Part shown: positions 23,448 through 35,165 of the stretch, in pieces
How positions within the stretch are numbered: position 1 is the stretch's first letter
Layout: the number at the start of each line of letters is the position of its first letter
DNA from: Isoetes taiwanensis
Taxonomy: Eukaryota; Streptophyta; Lycopodiopsida; Isoetales; Isoetaceae
DNA: 64,000 nt
Direction: 5' to 3'
Assembly: GCA_021234155.1 (NCBI GenBank)
Contig: JAJEKV010000096.1
Location: 2,979,678-3,043,677 of the forward strand
Program-made: the position numbers and the translations under genes
Notes under the pieces: generated by a model
Told to the model about the DNA's origin: nothing
Databases searched by the model: none
Seen by the model: the letters and a program-made list of their open reading frames with translations, nothing else

Positions 23448-24040
23448 AAGGATGAAATTAAGTAATAAGAGCGATACTAGGGTACCCCTGCCCAAACATG
23501 GGCGAGCACCCACACAACACATATACCTACCTACGACTCATGGGATAAATTTGTCAATGCTGTCTACAATGCGAAGGGTCCTTTCCCAGACGGTTGCCTT
23601 AAAGCTGCTCCTTAGTGGAGAAGCGAGTAAAAGAGATATAATTTGTACCTTAAGCTGCGGGATCGGAGCAGGGGATGTACCTCCTCATTCTGAACACCTT
23701 CATACGCCCGGCGCTTCCAAATGAGCCATACTAACCACGCTTTACACAAATGGAAGGCGGACTACGGTGGGACCACCCGCGAGGATACACCCCCAAGAGA
23801 ACTTGTTGACTCACGGCGATGTGTGAAGGAGGCACTGGACCCACTGCCATGCCGGCTGGATGTCCGAGCAGAGAAACATACAATGCTCCAGAGTCTCCGC
23901 ACAGGCACCACACATTGGACACCGGTCGCTGATCCCCGGATTGATCCTGTGCACCCACGTGTTCACCCTCAGGGAGCGGAGCACTATCTGCCATAGCAGG
24001 ACCCGAATCTTGGGGGGCGAGATTGGATTTTCTAGTTTTT
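23411..24040 (-). mobile_element. L1-type LINE, copy 3 (3' end only)
   Basis: A T-rich tract (23411-23446) is followed, on the minus strand, by the C-terminal zinc-binding module of plant L1 ORF2 (24047-23811): PPKIRVLLWQIVLRSL, then RCPMCGACAETLEHCMFLC with the C-x2-C ... H-C-x-x-x-x-C spacing of zf-RVT. About 600 bp remain. No clear target duplication was found. Confidence 0.78.
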
Positions 24041-24744
24041 TCACCATAGAGATAATAGAACTTCATAATCAAAACTAAAATATGGAAGAACTTATGCATG
24101 TGCAAAAGGAAGTAGAATATTAGGCAGTGAAAACATAGTACTCTATGCTTCAGTTGATTGAGGCTTGCTTTTCTAAGTATTTTAACAACATATAGCAGCC
24201 TGCAGGGATCTCACATTCATTATACATACTTTTGCAAACATGAAAGTGCAACAGTGTATACATTTACAAGGCATAAGAAGCCACAGATGCCGCTACAACA
24301 TAAGCTAACTGCCCATGGATGCTTTGTGGCATATATTCTAAGAGCATGCAGCAGCCTGCAGAGGTTCAGGATTCGTCACACATATTTATCCATATGTGAA
24401 AGTAGAAGAACTTGTAAATATTCGCTAACTGCACAATACCTTTTCATGAACTTCTCTGTAGTAGTAGTAGTGGCCATATCTCAACTCTTGAATCTGTTCA
24501 TTTACTTGGGGGACAGATTTAACCTTCACCTCTGCAGTTAGATTACGAAATTTCAATTCAGCTAGAGACAAAACATTATCATGCGCTGGAGTGTATACCT
24601 ACAATCCAATATCCCGTAATTGAAGACAATGGTTGCAATAGCCGGCAAAATCAATAATGTATCATCAAACTGGGATAAAATAACAATGCACATGTCATAG
24701 TTATATAGTCATCAAGAATAAGTATTCAGACTTCAGTTGGTTGC
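24041..24744. other. Unassigned spacer before the gypsy remnant
   Basis: No gene seen. A pair of diverged direct repeats (around 24175-24245 and 24330-24400, sharing AGCAGCCTGCAG and the CAYATATT...CATATGTGAAAGT style) is visible. No copy of the gypsy LTR start (TGTGACGCTCCCC) was found here. Confidence 0.4.
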
Positions 24745-26087
24745 TTGTCTATCAGGCCATTTTAGATAGGATCTGAACATGATGAACTTAGAGATCTTAC
24801 TCAAGAGGAGGAACGTGATTTGATATCTTTGTGAAGAGAATTCCGAGATGTTTTGACAAGAAATTACAAAGAATTGAAAGACATTCCACCAGAGGTTGAG
24901 GTTCATACCATTGATTTGAAACAAGGATCAAAACCAGTCCAACAAGCTCAAAGGAGAATGAGTCTAGCAATAGAGGAGCAAGTAAAGATTGAAGTCATGA
25001 AGCTTTTGGAGGCAGGATTTATTGTACCAGTGCCAAATTCAGATTGGATCAGTTCTATTGTACTAGTGAGAAAACCAAATAACTCAATCTGAGTATGCAT
25101 TGATTACAGGGATCTCAACAAAGCTACCAAAAGAGATCATTTTCCTACACCATTCATAGACACCTTGTTGGACATTGTTGCAAGAAACCAAGCCTATTCT
25201 TTCTTGGATGGTTACTCCGGATATAATCAGATCCAAATCTATCCACCACATCAAGCAATGACGGCTTTTCGAACACCTTTTGGCATCTATGCTTATAAGA
25301 TATTACCTTTCGGCCTCACAAATGTTCCAGCCACATTTCAGCGAGCTATGACTTATGCTTTTTATGATATTTTAGACTTCTTGAGAGTCTTTATAGATGA
25401 CTTAACAGTGTTTTCAAATCCGAGAAGGGATCACTTGGATCATCTCAGAAAAGTTCTTGGAAGATGCCGATTGTATGGTATAAGTTTGAATCCTGCTAAG
25501 TGTATTTTCTTCACTAGAGGAGGAAAACTATTGGGCAATTATGTTTCAGAAAATGGGTTACAAGTGGATCATGCTAAGATTGCTGCCTTGGAGAAGGTGA
25601 AACCACCTACAAATGTATCACAAGTGAGAAGCTTATATGGCCAACTCAGTTTTAGTAGGAGGTATTTGCACAATTTTGCGAAAGTAATCCAGCCACTTGT
25701 GGATTGTATGAAGCAAAGGCAGAATTTTAGATGGAAGGAGGACGCTCAAGAAGCATTTGAATGGTGCCTTGGACAATTGAAAGAGAGAACTTTACTGATT
25801 TCTCCAAGAGTGAGTGAGCCATTTCATTTATTCTTTACAGTTTGGGAGCAAGCTTTGGCTGTCACATTATGTTAGAAAAATCAGCAAAAGCATTATGATG
25901 TGAATTACTATGCTAGCAGGTTGTTAACTCCACAAGAGCTAGAAATGGACTCATGTGGAACATCTTGGGTTGGCATTGAAGTGGACCTTGAACAAATTTA
26001 GACATTATCTTCTTGCTTCACAATGAAATTCAGAAAATGTACAGTATGTTTATATTCATATGGATGTGAACCCGTTGCCATGCATTT
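24745..26087 (+). pseudogene. Gypsy reverse transcriptase and RNase H
   Basis: Copies element RNA into DNA and removes the RNA strand. Visible order: an N-terminal segment with EEERDLISL and VEVHTIDLK; VCIDYRDLNKATKRDHFPTP; FLDGYSGYNQI (motif A Asp); FRTPFGIYAYKILPFGLTN (motif B); VFIDDLTVFS (motif C, F-I-D-D); LNPAKCIFF; then FRWKEDAQEAFEWC; and the RNase H start YDVNYYASRLLTPQE. In-frame stops occur at about 24832, 25090 and 25873, and the RNase H is frameshifted near 25950. The RNase H breaks off near 26087 at IYKY and picks up at 27602 with KFTRWALIIQEFELKYV. Confidence 0.88.
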
Positions 26088-26244
26088 ACAAATATGTAGC
26101 ATAATAACAGGGGGTTTTCTTTGTGTTTTTGTACGCTTTTCACTAAGGTTTTCCTATGATTTCGTGATGTATTCAAATGGATGTACTAATGCGTACATCT
26201 AGAGTGCACCATTTCTGAGCCATTGATTTTAGCCTTTTTTTTCC

Positions 26245-26470
26245 AATGGTCAACAACCAATGGCTCACAACATAAGCCCTTTTTTTGTGTGTGTGGTGCA
26301 TAATGGTCAACAACCAATGGCTCACAACAAAGCCCTTTTTTTGTGCGTGTGGTGCATAATGGTCAACAACCAATGGCTCACAACAAAAGCCCTTTTTCTG
26401 TGCATGTGGTGCATAATGGTCAACAACCAATGGCTCACAACAAAAGCCATCTTTTTGTGGGCTTGAAGGG
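26245..26470. repeat. Four tandem units of about 58 bp inside repeat X
   Basis: The phrase GGTCAACAACCAATGGCTCA occurs four times, each followed by CAACAAAAGCCCTTTTT and GTGTGGTGCATA. Units differ by a few substitutions. The other X copies (33090-33190 and 35630-35700) carry single or diverged versions, so the array grew locally. Confidence 0.88.
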
Positions 26471-27016
26471 TGCATGTAGTGCAGTTTCCCCGCTGGCGAC
26501 ACATTTCTTATCATAACTTTTGATCCAGAGCTCTGTTTGAGATGATTTTTGTTGCGTTGGAAAGCTCTCTCCGAGTCTTTTTGATGGTGTATGATATGGA
26601 TATGTTTGGTTAAGTTATCTATGTTAAAACAGCAATTTTTCGGCTGGGTTTGGTAGGCTTTCACATCCTACCAGCTGATTAATACAGGATTGCGCTATTG
26701 GATATTATTTTATTTTTATGGCTCATTCCGAATGAAGCTTGCAAAACATTACCATGCATTTTTAGATTTTGAGGCAGTTATTAAGCAAATTCCAAGGCTT
26801 CTAGATTCTTGTGCTAACAAGCAGAAAAGTTTCCCACTTTGGTTTCTCACCACAAGAATCCATGGAGGCCAAAAAATTTCTTTGTTAAATTCCAGTTGAA
26901 AAATATTTGTGTATGGGTGTTGCAAACTTTATGACTTTTAGAATAATGGGATCAATCCGCTCTATCTTTAAGGTAACTTTTACTTATGTTCTATTTGTTT
27001 TATTGTGATGAAATTC

Positions 27017-27122
27017 AAAAGCTACAGGTGATGAAAGCCTCAAATGACTTCTAGTTTTTTTCTGGTTTGAAAAGCTACAGGTGATGAAAGCCTCAAATGA
27101 CTTCTAGTTTTTTTCTGGTTTG
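27017..27122. repeat. Perfect 53-bp tandem duplication
   Basis: Units 27017-27069 and 27070-27122 appear identical, starting AAAAGCTACAGGTGATG. In a landscape this decayed, identity points to a recent event (or an assembly artefact). Confidence 0.92.
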
Positions 27123-27601
27123 AATTCTAAAATTTTTGTCACCTGGGGGGGCGTCCCTAAGGCCCCAAGGGGGCCAAAAAAAAATTTTTGCGACACAAAC
27201 CATTAACATCCAACATATAAAAATTAAATCCCCCAACACATAACAACCAACACATAACAACTATTGACATTATAACTACCATTGACATTAATTAACACAA
27301 CCATTGGGTCCAACACATTTAAATTAAAATCCCCCTTAAACCCCCTTTGGTTTGGGTGCATATTCACACGGGGGGTGACGTAGAGCAGTGAGAGCCCTCA
27401 TAATTATATTTTGCGCGTACAAAATCAACACCATATAGTATTCCGCTTGAAATCTTATAGTATTTTGCGAATCTTGTTATACAGTATAGCAAATTTTGTA
27501 CTTGCATACTCCACAAACGAGGAACTTTACGTACGGTGTAGATTAAGGAATAAGTGTTGAATATGCCTATCCAACAGCTCTCGTTGCCCGGAGTCACCCC
27601 C

Positions 27602-29101
27602 GTGTCCAAGATCCTAAGTTTACAAGATGGGCTCTTATCATACAAGAATTTGAGTTGAAGTATGTTAAGATGGCTCAAGGAGCTCATAATCCACGTGCTT
27701 ATTTGAGTAGTGGTATTTGAAATAGAAGAGGAAACAGACCAGCAAATAGCATTTCAGAATAATGGAGTATTACAAGTGTTCATTGAGACCGTGGATCTTT
27801 GATATGCCAATATATATGGGTATTTACAAGATCAGACTTATCCTTCATCATTTTCAAAGCAACAAAAGCATGCTCTTAGAGTACAAGCAGCTGGTTATGT
27901 GGTGCATGAAGCTATTCTTTATAAGAGGACTATGGAAGGTCTTTTATTAAGGTGTGTTGCTGGTCAGCAAACTCATGATTTATTGCCGCAAACACATGAT
28001 TGTCAGGGGCATTTTGCAGCCAGAACAACAACTAGGAAGATCCTTCATTGGGGATATTATTGGCCAACTCTTTACAAGGATACTAGAGACTTTGTTAGCA
28101 AATGTGAGAAGTGTCAAAGGCATAAACAATTAACGGGCCACAATAATATGCCATTACATCCTATTTTGAGTGTTGGTCCATTTCATATGTGGGGATTGGA
28201 TTACATTGGGCCTATCAATCCTCCATCTTCCAAAGGTCATAAGTATCTCTTGGCAGCCACATGCATGTTTACGAAGCGGGTAGAAGCAATTCCAGCAAAG
28301 CATGCTACAGAAAATACCACAATAAGCTTTCTTTATCGCAATCTGATTTCTCAGTTTGGTGTTCCAACCATTCTTTTGTCTAATCAGGGAACTCATTTCA
28401 TGGGGAAGTAGTAGCTCAGTTAGGTGTTCAACATGTGCAAGCTTCTGCTTATTATCCACAGGATGGGCAAGCTGAGTCTACTAACAAAATTTTGAAAGCT
28501 ATCTTGGCTAAAACAATGAAGGATAATCAAAGAAATTGGCATGAAGCCTTGATAGGTGCCTTATAGAGTTTCAGGTGTACTTCCAAGTTGGCTATAGGAT
28601 TTATACCATTTGAATTGGTTTATGGAGTGCAAGCTGTGATGCCTATTCATTTGGACATTCCTTTGTGTTCATTTGTGGAGCTACCTTATTATGAGAATTT
28701 AGGAGAAGTTCCAACTCCAAATCAAGTGCATAATAGGATGGATGATTTGTTGCAATTGCAAGAGATGAGACAAGAAGCAGCAGATTTCAATATGAGGCAT
28801 AAACAGAAAGTAAAGCCTATCAAAGACAAGTTACAAGTTGTCAATCCACTTTGAGGAAGGGAAATTGGTGTTGTGCAGGACCACTAAACAACATCTATCT
28901 AAATTTCAAAGCCCATGGGAAGGCCCATTTCTGATTGATAAAGAGGTACCAGGTGGGGTTTTCTACTTGATGACTCCAGAAGAGGAATTGTTGCCTAATC
29001 CCAGAAACGGCAAGGATCTCAGGCCTTATTTTGAAAGAGACGTGCAGGTCCCAGAAATGGCAACTCATATTTTTGTAAAAACAGATGGTAACAGTTCAAT
29101 A
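27602..29101 (+). pseudogene. Gypsy RNase H end and integrase
   Basis: Starts KFTRWALIIQEFELKYV (RNase H end), then an unread spacer. The integrase follows: the HHCC zinc motif (H in CQGHFAARTT, then CEKCQRHKQ; about 28005-28125), the first catalytic Asp in MWGLDYIGPINPPSSKGHKY, and a second site reading PTILLSNQGTHF, where the usual S-D-N-G has Asn in place of the catalytic Asp. After a frameshift near 28411 come SAYYPQDGQAESTNKILK (Glu of the triad), GFIPFELVYG, and a C-terminal domain with EEGKLVLCRTTKQHLSKFQSPWEGPF (28838-29080). Stops near 28410 and 28563 and the lost Asp make it inactive. Confidence 0.88.
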
Positions 29102-29901
29102 ATTCCGCTACACATACCTATAGTCCCTCAGGGTGATGTGGTGGTGCAGGTTTGGAAGGTTCATCCAGATGTTGTATCTTCTTGTTTTGTGCGGTCTTGT
29201 TACCGGGTGTTGGCTATTCATGACACTCTGCCCCGCCGGGCAAGTGGTCTCTGCGGCTTAGGGTTTCGATGGCTTTCGGTTTGGGCGTGGACATGGAGCT
29301 CACTTCCCCACCAGAAAGGTTGGTGCTTATGTGGCGGTGGTGCCATATCGAAGTGAATGTCCTTGTGGTCGGTTTAGGCGGGTGTGAGCCCTCTTTGCCC
29401 TTGTTGTGGCCTTCATCATTGAGGCGTGGAGCATTATGCGGTTTTATGCCCTCATTTGCGGGTTGCACAGGATTGGGTCGAGGGGCTCATTTTGGTGAGA
29501 TTGAATAGCCAACAATTGGCGCTTCATGTGTATCGGTGCTTGGTGGCTCGTGCGGCGGCAAGCCTTGCATCTGTGCGTGGCTTGGTTGGTGTGGTTGATT
29601 TAGCGGCGGCGGTTGTGGATCTTCGGGGGATTGATGACCTGCGGCCTCTCTGATTCCTCGACTCAGGTACAAGCTATTTCAAAGCTTTTTGGTGTTCCCG
29701 GGATTAGTAGAGCGGAAGTTTTTCATTTGGCGGGACTTCTTGGGTGTGGTAGATGGTGATGGTCAGTTTGTACAGCAGTAGAGTTGCAGTTGTTGTGGAG
29801 TGTCGAGGTATCACTGTCTCTTTGGGGCAGTTCTCCTTCCTCCTCACTTGCTTTGTAACATTACCATTCTTTTAATATATTGCTGACACAGTTCTTCAAA
29901 A
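29102..29901 (+). mobile_element. L1-type LINE, copy 4 (3' fragment, + strand)
   Basis: About 800 bp closely matching the reverse complement of L1 copy 2 (19700-20530): it starts at ATTCCGCTACACATACC and ends at TTAATATATTGCTGACACAG-TTCTTC plus an A run (about 29900). It is inserted at the end of the gypsy integrase, so it is younger than that element. Only the noncoding and zf-RVT-like 3' part is kept. No convincing target duplication was found. Confidence 0.82.
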
Positions 29902-30560
29902 AAAAAAATAATACTTCATCTATCATATATCAAAAGATGTATTTCAGCGATATGAATCCAACGAGCTATGATGCTACAGAGTTCTGGAACTCAAGATATC
30001 AGCTTTCAAAGTTTGCCACAGTTACAGAGGTTATGTTTCGTCACTGTCATTTTGGACCAATTTGTTTTGTACTAGTCATTTGGATTTGAGGAGGGTAATT
30101 TTCTTTCTAAACATACATGTAAATGTGTCATTTGGGGACATGTCCCAAGGACCATATTAGTATGCTTTGTTATGGGTTCTCCGCCACGGAGTGGCACATT
30201 TTCCCACTATGATCGCCACTGTTGAAGTGGTCACCACTTACCACACTCGTCACCCCTCGCCACTATTGAGGTGGTATAGGAGATCGTATACTGTATATGG
30301 GGTAATATACGCACATGCACGCGTGCAGGATATTTGCACATATGCACTGTGGAGGCATGATCATCACTGGGTTATCTGAGCAGAGAGAGAAGAACAGAGG
30401 GACGGTGTATTGGAGAGAGTATTTTTGCTTGATCTAGCTATGGAGATGATGAATCTTTGTGTTGTGCATTGCTTAGATCTGATAGATTGAGCTTGGATTA
30501 TTTGGGTTTTTCATCTTTCTTGCAAGGTTAGAGTTCGGGCTCTAACACCTTCAGAGCCAT
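29902..30560 (+). other. Possible LTR-like end near a primer-binding-like site
   Basis: Contains AAGAACAGAGGG and GTTAGAGTTCGGGCTCTAACA, followed by CCTTCAGAGCCATGATG, which resembles the TATCAGAGCC primer-binding sites (initiator Met tRNA) that follow 5' LTRs in plants. No LTR partner or coding domain was found, so this is a weak call. Confidence 0.25.
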
Positions 30561-30760
30561 GATGCATTATGAGTGCGCATGACCGGGGTCATATAGGTGG
30601 AGCAAGTAATCGTAGGCGATGATGGGGTCGTTAAAACATTCCTTAGCCATGATGCATTGCGTGTGCACACGACCGGAGGTTGTGTAGGGGTTTTAGCATA
30701 CGATCATGGGCGATGATGGGATCATCTTAAATGGTCCACAAGCTTAAATCATATAGGCCA
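30560..30760. repeat. Diverged direct repeat with GCCATGATGCATT
   Basis: Two units of roughly 95 bp, from about 30555 and 30644, share AGCCATGATGCATT, GCGCATGACCGG/GCACACGACCGG and GGCGATGATGGG. They differ at many positions, so the duplication is old. Confidence 0.65.
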
Positions 30761-31079
30761 CGATCGGGTGTAGGTAATAGAGGTAACCTTGAGCTAATAG
30801 TTCAGCTCAAGGAGGTAATTAGGGGGGGTGGTCCCCTTAAAACCACAACTTATTAACGAAACTAATGTGATGTGTTACGTACTATAGATCAGTAAAGGAG
30901 GGGCATGGAGGAAGGAGCATATCACGAGAAGAATAGGACTTATAGATTTTGTGCTTAGTTATAAACTCCTAAACACGTTGTGATGACATTAGGTGAACTT
31001 TTATAATGATAACTATTAAGGCTAATATAACTTTGTATAAGTATGTAAATATAGCCTTATAATAGCGTTATAAGTAAAT

Positions 31080-31510
31080 ATTGGAAGTGGATCATTTCAA
31101 TAAAGTCAAATCCCCCTTAATCCCCCTTTGGTTTGGGTGCATATTCACACGGGGGGGTGACTCCGGGCAACGAGAGCTGTTGGATAGGCATATTCACCCC
31201 TTATTCCTTAATCTACACCGTACACAAAGTTCCTCGTTTGTGGGGTATGGATGTATAGAATTTGTTATACTGTATAACAAGATTTGCAAAATACTATAAG
31301 ATTTCAGGCAATATACTATATGGTGTTGATTTTGTACGTGCAAAACATAATTCTGAGGGGGCTCTGTTTGCCCTCGTCACCAGGTGTGAATATGCACCCA
31401 AACCAAAAGGGGTTTAAGGGGATTTTAATTTAAATGTGTTGGACCCAATAGTTTGTGTTAATTAATGTTAATGCTAGTTATGTGTTGGTTGTTATACTAA
31501 AAAATTTTGG
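31080..31510. mobile_element. Foldback (MITE-like) element, copy 2
   Basis: Inverted arms (about 31106-31160 and 31388-31445) share the phrases CCCCCTT...CCCC, TTTGGGTGCATATTCACAC and the outer TGTGTTGGACCCAAT... seen at 27300-27330. The core reads CTCCGGGCAACGAGAGCTG, the reverse of the core at 33625-33640. Arms have diverged more than in copy 3 (33335-33735). Confidence 0.72.
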
Positions 31511-32749
31511 GCCCTTGAGGCCCTAACAAAAACAAACATAGGTAAACTTTAAGGATCTATATATTAATTACTAAGAAGCTTGGATATTTTAGTTGAACAC
31601 ATGTATAAGAGGGCATGGTTCATGCTAGAACATGGATTAGTTTCAAGGCAGAACATGCAATTTGTGCAGATATAAAGATAGCAAGAATATATTTAACATT
31701 GAGCTATGAGTGTATGACAAAATATTGGTTAACATATCTTTTGAAAAGCCTCAAATGTTCTCTATAGTCACACCTAGATCTGCAAATACGTAACCTTCAC
31801 TTTCTAATGTCCATGCATATGCATATGTTACCATCAAGGTCGGGGTAAAAATGATGGGAATGACCTCCCAACATGTGAATAGCGACATGGCATAACAGGA
31901 TAGCAAGATTAAACTTTCATGGATAATCTCGAAAAGGAGAAAAAATAAAAAGGATCTACATGGCAAATGAAACCATTTATGCGGATCCTATCTGTATCAA
32001 GCCTGGTGCATTTGGGGAATCTTCAATAGTCTTTTTGAGGATTCATCCACTAAGCGTAGCTTTGTTTATTGTAAAAATTATAGCATTTGGTTTAACACCA
32101 TCATGTTGCATATCTAGAAGGGATTTGCATTGTAGGTCCGGCTTCAACAAAAGTGAGCATATTTTGTAACTATTGTCCCCAAGACACTATACTTCTATTG
32201 GGCATTTTATCAAAAGACATTCCAACAAAAATTGTATGCCTTTCTTAATCACGGCTCGGTCGAGGCCCTAATAGTGAAGTTGCATATCCATATAAGCGAG
32301 CTATCATAAAGAACCAAAAAACAGGTATATTCCAACACTTATTTCAAATGCGGTGATAACTAATTGTTCTTTTGCTTTCTGGATTGTGTTATTGTGAAAA
32401 TGAGCAACAAAATTGTGTCCCTTCTTTAAAAATTCCGATGCCTCAAGTTCTTGCAATAGTTAACTGCATTATCAATAATATATGTCAAAAGAACTCCGGC
32501 ATATAGGTGAACAAAGTTAAGGGCAATCTACCTCCATGCGAGGAGTATCACGGTTGAAATAACAAGACTGCTCCCCTTTGAACACCTAAGAGGCGAAGCA
32601 AAGTTGCTAAATCAAAAGATAAAGATAAAGATAAAAGTCTGCAAAAGCATTGATTGCAAGATCTCTCCCCGAGCATCTCTTCCAATACCAATAGTATCTG
32701 TTGTTCGGACTACGCAATCTGCCGCCTTCATCGGATTTTATAGAAATTT
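31511..32749. other. Unassigned AT-rich stretch
   Basis: No gene or terminus recognised. Presumably decayed transposon DNA lying inside the gypsy remnant. Confidence 0.4.
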
Positions 32750-33330
32750 CAAAGTCCACCATTAAAACAGAGCTCTGGATGAAATTTGCAAAGATCATGT
32801 GATTGGAATGCTAGAACATACTTCCACAAACTACTGAAACATTCAAAGCATAAAGGGCATAAGCATGATCTCACCAAAATTTCTTTTTGCAAGTCTACAA
32901 ACGGAACCAACATTGCCAGCATAACTGTTTCCTTTGTTTCAGGCCTGCGGAGCCTCCGGATGGGCGGAAGTGGGCAAACCCATTTAGGGCGCAATGCAGG
33001 GCCATGCCCCCGACAAAAGAAAGCTAAAGAAAAGTGGGAAGTAAGGGAAGGCTCATGCAAACAGGCAAGGTATGGCGCCATTATCGATTCCACAAAAAAG
33101 GGCTTTCATTATAAGCCCTTCGATCTTTTTGGATTAAAAGAGGGCTTTTTTTTAAGCCCTCTGATCATAACCATTGAGAGCATGAAACAAAAATTGCACA
33201 AATTGCATGCAAAAACTTGGTGCACTCTAGATATACTGATTAGTATGCCTCGTGCAATACGCCCATGAAATCATATGAAAACCATGCCAAAAAGCGTATA
33301 AAATCACAAAAACAACCTCCTGTTATAATG
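32750..33330 (-). repeat. Repeat X, copy 2 (inverse orientation)
   Basis: Shares with 26088-26690, in reverse complement, the segments CAGAGCTCTGGAT (about 32768), AAGGGCTTT...AAGCCCTT blocks (33100-33165), TTGGTGCACTCTAGAT (about 33220), ATACGCCCATGAAATC and the terminal AACAACCTCCTGTTATAATGC (about 33310). The central 33 kb segment (32950-33080) has no counterpart in copy 1. Confidence 0.65.
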
Positions 33331-33334
33331 CACA

Positions 33335-33735
33335 AACCTATAACACAAACCATTACATTACACGCCTTAAAGTTAAATTCCCCCTTAAACCCCCTTTTGT
33401 TTGGGTGCATATTCACACGGGGGGTGACGTAGAGCAGCGAGAGCCTCCAAAAATTTACAATACATGTACAAAATTAACACCATTAAGTACATTCTCTCAA
33501 ACCTTATAGTATTTTGCAAACCTTAATATACAGTACACAAAAACTTGTACATGCATACCCCACAAACGAGGATCGCTATGTACGGTCCAGATCTTGGAAT
33601 AAAGGGCAAATATGCCCATCCGACAGCTCTCGTTGCCCGGAGTAACCCCCCGTGTGAATATGCACCCAAACAAAAGGGGGTTTAAGGGGGAATTTAACTT
33701 TAAGGCGTGTAATGTAATGGTTTGTGTTATAGGTT
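33335..33735. mobile_element. Foldback MITE with 91-bp perfect inverted repeats
   Basis: Arms 33335-33425 and 33645-33735 appear to be exact reverse complements for 91 bp (outer end AACCTATAACACAAACC, inner end CACACGGGGGGT). The core of about 220 bp is noncoding. Two diverged relatives are at 31080-31510 and 27130-27601 (truncated). It directly follows the terminus of X copy 2. Perfect arms imply recent formation, gene conversion between arms, or an extruding cruciform being repaired. No transposase is encoded. The superfamily is not determined, because the target duplication could not be fixed. Confidence 0.88.
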
Positions 33736-34134
33736 AAATTTTTTTTTGCCCCTTCGGGGCCAAAAACAAACAACATTACATCACACTTGGATGAGTTGAT
33801 GTTATGTTGTGTTCGGACCCTAACAAACAAACATACAATACATTGTTAATATTTTAGAACATAGGAGCAATGAAATAAGAGAGTGATGATACAAATAGAC
33901 AAGTAAACACAGCTAAACATAGTAGAAAACATTTGTAATGATGTTGTACTCATGTTTAAAACATTTTACTCATATGTTTATATTTAATAACTGAAAATAG
34001 CAAATGAAATCGAACATGCCACTAAAAGAACGTGGTGTGCAATGTCAAATGTTCAATCTGGAACTGAAATACTGGATATGAACAAACCATAACCAATGTT
34101 CAATGTTCAATCTAGAATACTGGAAATGACATGG

Positions 34135-35120
34135 TTAAATCCTTTGCAGCCTTTCCTGCTTGGTGTGCATCATGCTTACTCCCAAGTCTGTGTTTCGAAT
34201 ATCATTTGACAAGCCGGAAGGAGTATAGTCATACAGGATGAAAAGGGATGTTCGAAATAATGGACCAAATGCTCCAAGCCGTGTAGCAGCACTTATATAA
34301 ATTCCATATGGGCCATAGATAGTTGGGTATTCTAATTTCCGTGATAAGTTCAAATTCTCCTACATAGTATCCAATGGGATATTTTAATATCAAGTATGTT
34401 GCAACGAGCTTGGCTTCATCTTTCACACTTTATTAGTTTATGAAATAGACACTTAGATACATCTCAAACAGCTCAGTACTATACAGTCTGCTCGATGATG
34501 CAACAACCTGTAAAAGCAGCAAATCCATATCAACATATGCCGCTTTTAAGTTTTCAAGATAGAATGCTTGAAAGGCAAGAATATTCAGACAAAAATGAAC
34601 CTTAAATACTCAAAATGGTCATGAAAACCAAAGACTTCAGATATTCCATTGACTTGACTACAGGCTTGTCTGAAACTGAGGTAGACAAATCATTAGCAGC
34701 ATAATCAGCAGAAAGCTGATGAATGCTTTCTAATTTCCTCTTTGGGGACACCTGCACGATGGACATCTCGGTAAAAGGAAACAAGTAGGAAAGCAATCCA
34801 TACCTTGATTGGTAAAGAAACATTTTCTTTCCCAAGATGGCGTTTTAGGAAAGAATACTGCTTGTATAGAGCACCTGTTGCAAAGTCATAGTTCAGCAGT
34901 AAGAAAACAGTAGACGAAAGAAAGAACTCACGAAAAGAAAGGAAGAAAGAACTCACGAATGGAAGGGGCAGCCTGGATGTCGTCCTTGTAGGGAACTCGG
35001 CAGTGCAGTTTCGAGAAGGTATGAATCTAAGACATTCATATAGATGCAAAAGTTGTATATGGATAAATAAAACAAAAGTAAGTGAAACAGTAGACGGGAA
35101 AAGAAAGGAAGAACTCACGA
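34135..35120 (-). pseudogene. Captured multi-exon gene fragment, unrecognised
   Basis: Exon-like blocks on the minus strand with good splice edges: GALYKQYSFLKRHLGKENVS (about 34874-34815, donor AAG/GTATGG); a block with PKRKLESIHQLSADYAANDL (about 34755-34610, acceptor GTGCAG); VVASSSRLYSTELFEMYLSV (about 34510-34440, acceptor TTTTACAG); DEAKLVATYLILKYPIGYY (about 34420-34370); and LEYPTIYGPYGIYISAATRL onward to 34135. The blocks read like successive exons of one conserved eukaryotic gene, which I do not recognise. It lies between a foldback element and repeat X inside a dead gypsy element, so it is more likely a transduplicated copy than the native locus. A direct duplication (about 34905-35005 and 35085-35165) overlaps its 5' side. 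Confidence 0.45.
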
Positions 35121-35165
35121 ATGGAGGGGGCAGCCTAGATGTCGTCCTTGCAGGGAACTCCCTCG
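34905..35165. repeat. Direct duplication with GAACTCACGAATGGA
   Basis: Two units containing AAGGAAGAA...GAACTCACGAATGGA, GGGGCAGCCT and GATGTCGTCCTTG-AGGGAACTC, offset by about 165 bp (about 34915-35003 and 35085-35163). Confidence 0.75.

Larger units (their letters stand above)
26088..27601 (+). mobile_element. Insertion block in gypsy RNase H (repeat X plus foldback remnant)
   Basis: Interrupts the RNase H coding sequence. The left part (26088-26690) is repeat X, beginning AAATATGTAGCATAATAAC-A-GGGGG, whose inverse lies at 35825-35850. The right part (about 27130-27601) is a truncated member of the foldback family best seen at 33335-33735. Between them are a short AT-rich stretch and a perfect 53-bp tandem duplication. 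No coding potential seen. Confidence 0.6.

Noticed and set aside
30520-30570. Hairpin GTTAGAGTTCGGGCTCTAACA read as a tRNA arm or terminator
   Set aside because: No surrounding cloverleaf is visible; a palindromic LTR end or primer-site context is a better, though weak, explanation.
32749-33093. 114-codon minus-strand frame with several Cys residues
   Set aside because: Spans a repeat X copy and has no recognisable zinc motif spacing or conserved domain.
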